From contig NZ_JACXAC010000005.1 in the NCBI RefSeq assembly GCF_014699055.1, forward strand, positions 186,001 through 250,000: a stretch of 64,000 nt of DNA, given 5' to 3'. Source of the stretch: Hymenobacter armeniacus (GTDB lineage Bacteria; Bacteroidota; Bacteroidia; Cytophagales; Hymenobacteraceae). Position numbers and translations under genes: made by a program. Position 1 is the first letter of the stretch. Each line of letters opens with the position of its first letter. The notes under the pieces were generated by a model. The model saw only the letters and a list, made by a program, of their open reading frames with translations. It was not told the DNA's origin and did no database searches. Shown here piece after piece: positions 59,314-64,000 of the stretch.

Positions 59314-60291
59314 ATGCTCGACGTTCTCATCATCGGGGCCGGCCCCGTGGGCCTGGCTTGCGCCCTCGAAGCCCAGCGCAAAGGCCTGCGCGTAACCATC
59401 GTGGAAAAGGGCGCGCTGGTGAATTCCATCATCGGCTACCCCACCAACATGGAATTCTTTTCCACCCCCGAACTGCTCGAAATCGGCGGCTATCCCTTCC
59501 CGGTGTCGCACTACAAGCCCCTGCGCGAAGACGCCCTGGACTACTACCAGCGCGTGGCCCGCAGCGAAAACATTCCCCTGCGCCTCTACGAACGGGTGCT
59601 GAGCCTGCGCGGCGAGCAGGGTAATTTCACGGTGACCACCGACAAGGGCGAAATCCAGACCCGCAACGTCATCGTGGCCACGGGCTTCTACGACCTGCCC
59701 AACCCGCTCGACGTGCCCGGCGAAGACCTGCCCCACGTCAAGCATTACTACAAAGAGCCCTACGAGCACGTGGGCCAGCACGTCGTCGTCATCGGGGCCA
59801 AAAATTCCTCGGCCAAAGCCGCCCTGCAGCTCACGCGCGCCGGGGCCCAGGTCACGCTCGTGGTGCGCGGCCCGGAGGTTAGCCCGTCGGTGAAGTATTG
59901 GATTCGGCCCGACCTCGTCAACCGCATTGCCGAAGGCCGCATCACCGCGCATTTCAACACCTGCGTCACCGCCATCACGCCCGAGGCCGTGGAGGTGCGC
60001 ACGCCCGACGGGCCGCTCACCATCCCGGCGCAGTTCGTGTACGCCCTCACCGGCTACCACCCCGACGAGGCCCTGCTCGGCCGCCTCGGCGTGGAGCCCG
60101 ACCCCCAGGACGAGGCCCGCGCCCCGCTCTTCGACCCCGCCACCCACGAAACCACGCAGCCCGGCGTGTTCGTGGCCGGCACCGTGTGCGGCGGCCGCGC
60201 CACCAGCCGCTGGTTCATCGAGAACGGCCGGCACCACGCCCAACTCATTGCCGCGCATCTGGCGGGGCACGCAGTGAGCTTGCCCCGCTGA
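59314..60291 (+). CDS. ypdA: YpdA-family FAD-dependent disulfide reductase
   Basis: YpdA reduces bacillithiol disulfide in low-GC Gram-positives and is also found in bacillithiol-making Bacteroidota. This 325-residue flavoprotein has the FAD motif IIGAGPVGLACALEA at residues 6-20, the NAD(P)H motif VVVIGAKNSSAKAALQL, the characteristic GYPTNMEFFSTPELLEIGGYPF segment and GVFVAGTVCGG near the C-terminus. The ATG at 59314 is right at the repeat boundary. The role in bacillithiol redox is inferred from the family. Confidence 0.85.
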   Translation: MLDVLIIGAGPVGLACALEAQRKGLRVTIVEKGALVNSIIGYPTNMEFFSTPELLEIGGYPFPVSHYKPLREDALDYYQRVARSENIPLRLYERVLSLRGEQGNFTVTTDKGEIQTRNVIVATGFYDLPNPLDVPGEDLPHVKHYYKEPYEHVGQHVVVIGAKNSSAKAALQLTRAGAQVTLVVRGPEVSPSVKYWIRPDLVNRIAEGRITAHFNTCVTAITPEAVEVRTPDGPLTIPAQFVYALTGYHPDEALLGRLGVEPDPQDEARAPLFDPATHETTQPGVFVAGTVCGGRATSRWFIENGRHHAQLIAAHLAGHAVSLPR

Positions 60292-60300
60292 TGCCCAAAC

Positions 60301-60334
60301 AAAAGCGCCTTCCCCGGTCGGAGAAGGCGCTTTT
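60301..60334. terminator. Bidirectional terminator after ypdA
   Basis: AAAAGCGCCTTC and GAAGGCGCTTTT form a perfect 12-base stem with a ten-base loop between convergent genes. Confidence 0.9.
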
Positions 60335-60359
60335 ATTTGGGCCATGTTTTCGCAGATGA

Positions 60360-61901
60360 CTACGGGAACACCACGCCGCGGTAGTTGTTGGCGTTCACGC
60401 CCTGGAACGTGCTGCCGTACTTGGCGTTGATGACTCGCAACATCTCGTTGGCAATCACGGCGTAGCCGCGGGGGGTGGGGTGCACGCCGTCGAGGCTGAA
60501 CAGGTTGCCCGAGAGGTACCCGGCCGTGTTATTCACGGCGTTGGTGGCAAAGCCACTGGCGGCCACCGACCGGAAGAAAATGTTGGCGTCGAAAATGGCG
60601 AGGTTGCGGGCGTTGGCTTCCGTGGTCAGGGTCGTGTTGAACGCGTTGGTCGTGCTCACGATGCTGGCTTGCTCGGTGGGGTCCAACACCAGCGTGCTGG
60701 GGAAGGGGTTGGCGGGGTCCTGCCCAAAGGCCTTCGTGGTGTCGATGGCTAAGCCGCCGAGTGCTGCCGGGCCCAGAAACTGCGCCAGCGTGTAGGTCGG
60801 GGGCAGGTTGGGGCGCGCCTGCTGGTAGAAGTCGCGCCAGTACTTGCCGGTAGCCCGGCCGTAAAGCGAGAGGTAGGGCGAGGCGGTCAGCGTCAGCAAG
60901 AGGTTGCCGGCTGTGCCGGGCGCGTTGCCAATGTCGGAGAGCTTGGCGGTGAGGACGCGGGTGTTGGGCTGGCCCGGAGCGAGCAGGCCGGTGGTGTAAA
61001 TGAACGGCGCCACGGTCACGGGCGTGTTGTTCAGGGCCAGGTTGGCCCGGAACGAAGGGCCCACCGTGGTGAAGAACGGAATGTTCGTCACGTCCGGAAT
61101 GGTGGCCACCACGCCTTTGGCGCCGCCAGCGGTCAGGGCGTCGAGCACCAATTTAGTATTGGCGGTAAAGGTAGCAGCAGGCGTCACGGAGTTGGCGGCA
61201 GCGCCCGCCGTGGCAAACCCCAGCACGTCGTTGTTGCCCAGCCATTCGGTAAAGAACGTGGGCTTGATGGAAGCCACCGTGCGCTTCACGCGGTCGAGGT
61301 AGCTCTCGTTGCTGCCGTCGGGCGTAATGCGCTCAAAATAGGCGTTAAACACCGGCGTGGGAGCCGCGAACGTGCCGCCCGTCGAGGCCGAGTTGCCGAA
61401 GCCAGCCGTTGTAATGTCCGACATCCGAATGCCGTCAATCCCCAGGTTGTTGATGTCAGACAAGTCCTTGGTGTAGAGCGGCTGCGGGCGGGGCAGGGGG
61501 CTCGTGCGGGTGGGCACCGCGCCACGAATGGCGAGGTTGGTCGTCACGCTGGCCGTGATGGGCGCGGGCAGCGAAGTGGCCGTAGCCGGCGTGAACCCCG
61601 CCAGACGCAGGTAGCCCGAGCCGTTGGACTGGGTTTCGCTGAACAGGGCCTGCAGGAATGTGCCGCCGCCTACCAGCGCAAACTGGCTGGCCAGAATGTT
61701 GGGGTACGAATTCAGCTGCGACTCGCGGTACTGGCCGCCATCGGCGGTGCCGCCCGTGAGCGAGTTGCCCACCGAGACGTACCGGGAAAAGTCGGCCGAG
61801 CCCGCCGAAACTTTCGGGGCGTCAATGTCGGGCTGGCAGCCCGCCAGTCCCAGGCCCAGCAAGCCAAGTACCGGTGCCGAACGTTTGATAAACAATTTCA
61901 T
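60360..61901 (-). CDS. SGNH/GDSL hydrolase lipoprotein
   Basis: This 513-residue lipoprotein has a lipobox LAGC (Cys22) and an SGNH domain: block I VGNSLTGG, where Asn replaces the usual Asp of GDSL, block III GNNDVLG, and DGVHPTPRG near the C-terminus with the Asp-His pair. It is probably outer-membrane attached and esterase- or lipase-like. It lies 30 bases downstream of the OmpP1/FadL-type gene, a pairing often seen in Bacteroidota that suggests lipid or fatty-acid uptake. Confidence 0.9.
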   Translation of the reverse strand: MKLFIKRSAPVLGLLGLGLAGCQPDIDAPKVSAGSADFSRYVSVGNSLTGGTADGGQYRESQLNSYPNILASQFALVGGGTFLQALFSETQSNGSGYLRLAGFTPATATSLPAPITASVTTNLAIRGAVPTRTSPLPRPQPLYTKDLSDINNLGIDGIRMSDITTAGFGNSASTGGTFAAPTPVFNAYFERITPDGSNESYLDRVKRTVASIKPTFFTEWLGNNDVLGFATAGAAANSVTPAATFTANTKLVLDALTAGGAKGVVATIPDVTNIPFFTTVGPSFRANLALNNTPVTVAPFIYTTGLLAPGQPNTRVLTAKLSDIGNAPGTAGNLLLTLTASPYLSLYGRATGKYWRDFYQQARPNLPPTYTLAQFLGPAALGGLAIDTTKAFGQDPANPFPSTLVLDPTEQASIVSTTNAFNTTLTTEANARNLAIFDANIFFRSVAASGFATNAVNNTAGYLSGNLFSLDGVHPTPRGYAVIANEMLRVINAKYGSTFQGVNANNYRGVVFP

Positions 61902-61931
61902 AAGAGCAAAGACTGAGGTTCGGGTGGGAAA

Positions 61932-63218
61932 TTAAAACTTGTAGTGCAGGCCGATGCCGGGGATGTAGGCATTGGTGCGGAAGGTGCCGGCCACGCGGTC
62001 GGTGGTGCCCAGGTTCAGCAAGTCCTGCTGGGTCTGGGTGCGCTTCACCAAGGCTTCGAACAGGAAGGAGGCGTCCACGCCCAGCTTCTCGGTCACTTGG
62101 TAGGAGAGGCCCAGCGTGCCAATGGCGCGGTCGGCGTCGGGGGTTTCGGGGGTCACGAAGCCGTCGCGCACGGCCGAGAAGTCGTAGGAAGCGCCGGCGC
62201 GCACGGCCAGCTTGTCGCTCACCATGTACTGGCCGCCCACGCGGAAGGCCAGGGCGTCTTGGTAGTTGCGCTTGGAAGTGCTGGTGGCGCTGCCGCCCAC
62301 CACGCCCGTGCCGCCGTTGTCGCTGCTGAAGGCGAAATCGAGGGTGCGGTACTGGCTCCAGAAGGTCAGGGCGGCGTCGACGCCCAGGGTCAGCTTGTCG
62401 GTCGGGTTGATGCCGATGCCGATGCTGGCCACGGCCGGCAAGGGCAGCGTAGCGGCAAACTTGTTGGCCGTGAACGACGGGTTCACGATGCCGGCGCTGG
62501 CGCCCGTGGGCAGGCCGGTGTAGGTGATGCTGCCGTTTTCAACCTTGGCGTCAATCTGCGAGCGGTAGCTCACGCCCACGCCCAGCTTGTCGGAAGGCTT
62601 GAAGAAAATGCCGGCGTTGTAGCCAAACTGCGTCTTGGCCTTGCCGTCGAGTTCGATGTGGCCGGGGCCGGTGGGCAGGGGCAGGTCCTTCTGCAGGTTC
62701 ACCGAACCGTAGGCCAAAATCATGAGGCCCGCGCCCACGCTCAGCTGCGGCGTGATGGCGTAAGAAAAGGTGGGCTGCACGTACACCGCCTTCAGGTCGA
62801 TTTCGGTGAGGGCGTAGCGGCCTTCCCAGCCGTCGGCGTACTTCACTTTGTTGCCGTAGGGCGTGTACACGGCTAAGCCAAACTTGTACTTGGCGTCTTT
62901 GGGGCCGAAGCCGGCGTAGAAGTTGAAAGGCGTCACCACGCTGTTTTGGAGGGCTCGCTGGTCGCCGCCGTTTTCGCTGCGGAAGCTGATGCGCGCCAAA
63001 GCGGCGTTCACGCCGAACTGCACGCCATTTTCGCGCACCAGGGCCAAGGCCCCGGGGTTGTAGAACATGGCCGCTTGGTCGAGCGACAAGCCCACGCCGA
63101 CGCCGCCCATGCCGATATTTTTCTGTCCGCCCAGGTTTACCTGAAAGCCGCTGGCCGACGCCGCCGACGCACTGGCTAGCAGCGCACCTCCCGCGAGGAG
63201 TAGTGTTTTTACCGTCAT
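61932..63218 (-). CDS. OmpP1/FadL-family outer-membrane transporter
   Basis: This 428-residue barrel has a signal peptide (ending ASASAAS) and the FadL signature at the mature N-terminus: SGFQVNLGGQKNIGMGGVGVG then DQAAMFYNPGAL, containing the NPA motif. FadL proteins import hydrophobic compounds such as long-chain fatty acids through a lateral opening. It is the first gene of a two-gene operon with the SGNH lipoprotein. A TACTTTTA element near 63250 on the minus strand is one mismatch from consensus. Confidence 0.92.
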   Translation of the reverse strand: MTVKTLLLAGGALLASASAASASGFQVNLGGQKNIGMGGVGVGLSLDQAAMFYNPGALALVRENGVQFGVNAALARISFRSENGGDQRALQNSVVTPFNFYAGFGPKDAKYKFGLAVYTPYGNKVKYADGWEGRYALTEIDLKAVYVQPTFSYAITPQLSVGAGLMILAYGSVNLQKDLPLPTGPGHIELDGKAKTQFGYNAGIFFKPSDKLGVGVSYRSQIDAKVENGSITYTGLPTGASAGIVNPSFTANKFAATLPLPAVASIGIGINPTDKLTLGVDAALTFWSQYRTLDFAFSSDNGGTGVVGGSATSTSKRNYQDALAFRVGGQYMVSDKLAVRAGASYDFSAVRDGFVTPETPDADRAIGTLGLSYQVTEKLGVDASFLFEALVKRTQTQQDLLNLGTTDRVAGTFRTNAYIPGIGLHYKF

Positions 63219-63355
63219 ATAAATTAAAATTTGGGGTGGGGTTATTTGAGAGGCTAAAAGTAGCGGAAAAATTCAAGTCAATTGTTAGGCAAGCCGACTG
63301 ATTTTGGCGTTGCATTCGTTTATTTCCCGGGTTCGGCCGCCGTGCCGCAAGCCCC

Positions 63356-63363
63356 TACCTTTG
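63356..63363 (+). promoter_or_regulatory. -7 element four bases before the lptB start codon
   Basis: TACCTTTG, then CTGT, then ATG at 63368. A TTCG, one mismatch from TTTG, lies 20 bases upstream of the element. The layout predicts a leaderless mRNA. Confidence 0.6.
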
Positions 63364-63367
63364 CTGT

Positions 63368-64000
63368 ATGATTCTTCGCGCCGACCACCTCATCAAAAAA
63401 TACAAAGCCCGCACCGTCGTCAACGACATGTCGGTGACCGTGGAGCAGGGCGAAATCGTGGGCCTGCTCGGGCCCAACGGCGCCGGCAAAACCACCTGCT
63501 TCTACATGATGGTGGGCATGGTGAAGCCCAACGCCGGCCGCATCTTCCTCGACGACACCGAAATCACGACCATGCCCATCTACCAGCGGGCCCGGCTGGG
63601 CGTGGGCTACCTGGCCCAGGAAGCCAGCGTGTTCCGCGACCTGAGCGTGGAGGAAAACATCATGGCCGTGCTCGAAATGACCAAGCTCAAGAAAGAAGCC
63701 CGCCAGGCCAAGGTGGAAGAACTGCTCGAAGAGTTCAGCTTGGGGCACGTGCGCAAGAACCTGGGCAAGGTGCTGAGCGGCGGCGAGCGCCGCCGCACCG
63801 AAATCGCCCGCGCGCTGGCCGTCGACCCCAAGTTCGTGCTGCTCGACGAGCCGTTCGCGGGCGTCGACCCCATTGCCACCGAAGAAATCCAGGGCATTGT
63901 GGCCAAGCTCAAGCACCGCGGCATCGGCGTGCTCATCACCGACCACGACGTGAACGCCACCCTCAACATCGTGGACCGTGCCTACCTGCTTTTCGAAGGC
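63368..64000 (+). CDS. lptB: LPS export ABC transporter ATP-binding protein LptB, 3' truncated
   Basis: LptB is the ATPase that extracts lipopolysaccharide from the inner membrane with LptFG and hands it to LptC. 211 codons are visible before the window ends, against about 240 usual. Walker A GPNGAGKT is at residues 35-42, the signature [15 protein letters not shown] near 136, and Walker [14 protein letters not shown] near 158. [18 protein letters not shown] is the Q-loop region. The partner lptC is at 18947, so the Lpt genes are dispersed. Confidence 0.95.
   Translation, partial: MILRADHLIKKYKARTVVNDMSVTVEQGEIVGLLGPNGAGKTTCFYMMVGMVKPNAGRIFLDDTEITTMPIYQRARLGVGYLAQEASVFRDLSVEENIMAVLEMTKLKKEARQAKVEELLEEFSLGHVRKNLGKVLSGGERRRTEIARALAVDPKFVLLDEPFAGVDPIATEEIQGIVAKLKHRGIGVLITDHDVNATLNIVDRAYLLFEG

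Overview
The window reads as chromosomal DNA of a GC-rich member of the Bacteroidota, most like the Cytophagales genus Hymenobacter. Three things point there. Many genes are preceded by the Bacteroidota -7 promoter element TAnnTTTG rather than by sigma-70 boxes and Shine-Dalgarno sites. Two secreted proteins end in type IX secretion (T9SS) sorting domains. Gene families typical of the phylum are present (lipoprotein-type LptC, an OmpP1/FadL plus SGNH-lipoprotein pair, DUF1800/DUF1501, DUF4286, a DUF6526-like protein, a degenerate DksA). I see no rRNA, tRNA, CRISPR array, transposase or prophage.

Layout. 1-9.6 kb: end of a fused oligopeptide ABC ATPase, rnr (RNase R), a small membrane gene bracketed by inverted repeats, polyprenyl synthetase, rhomboid protease, small membrane proteins and GDPD. 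9.0-11.4 kb: an AT-rich HTH gene with its own palindromic sites, a consensus parS site, then a DciA-like gene and recF, which suggests an origin-proximal position. 11.5-26 kb: pdhA, a TPR protein, ribH, a DksA-like protein, an RluB-like pseudouridine synthase with a huge disordered N-terminus, then coaX, a beta-barrel protein, lptC, a small membrane protein and a PpiD/SurA-type chaperone, followed by a TPR protein and recJ. 26-36 kb: DoxX, acyl-CoA dehydrogenase, an AraC regulator, NlpC/P60, and the DUF1800/DUF1501 pair. 36-48 kb, mostly minus strand: two unanchored TonB-C-domain proteins, penicillin acylase, RlpA, DUF72, SGNH esterase, MFS and CDF transporters, clpP. 48-64 kb: ECF sigma factor with a mini anti-sigma-like partner, TonB receptor with a His-rich secreted protein, STAS-like protein, htpG, a beta-propeller protein, T9SS alkaline phosphatase, methyltransferase, ypdA, the SGNH/OmpP1 pair, and the start of lptB.

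Envelope biogenesis is the dominant theme: LptC, LptB, PpiD, RlpA, NlpC/P60, TonB-related proteins, OmpP1 and T9SS cargo. DNA maintenance genes (recF, dciA-like, recJ) with parS form a second theme.

The most unusual non-coding feature is the density of intergenic inverted repeats. About nine sequence families occur in 64 kb. They are usually paired head to head, and some are captured into coding C-termini or promoters. A second striking pattern is TAnnTTTG followed by exactly four bases and the start codon in four genes, with a fifth near-match, which predicts leaderless mRNAs. No single obviously new defence or mobile system is visible; the best leads are the repeat families, the leaderless promoters, the HTH/parS locus and the palindrome upstream of htpG.
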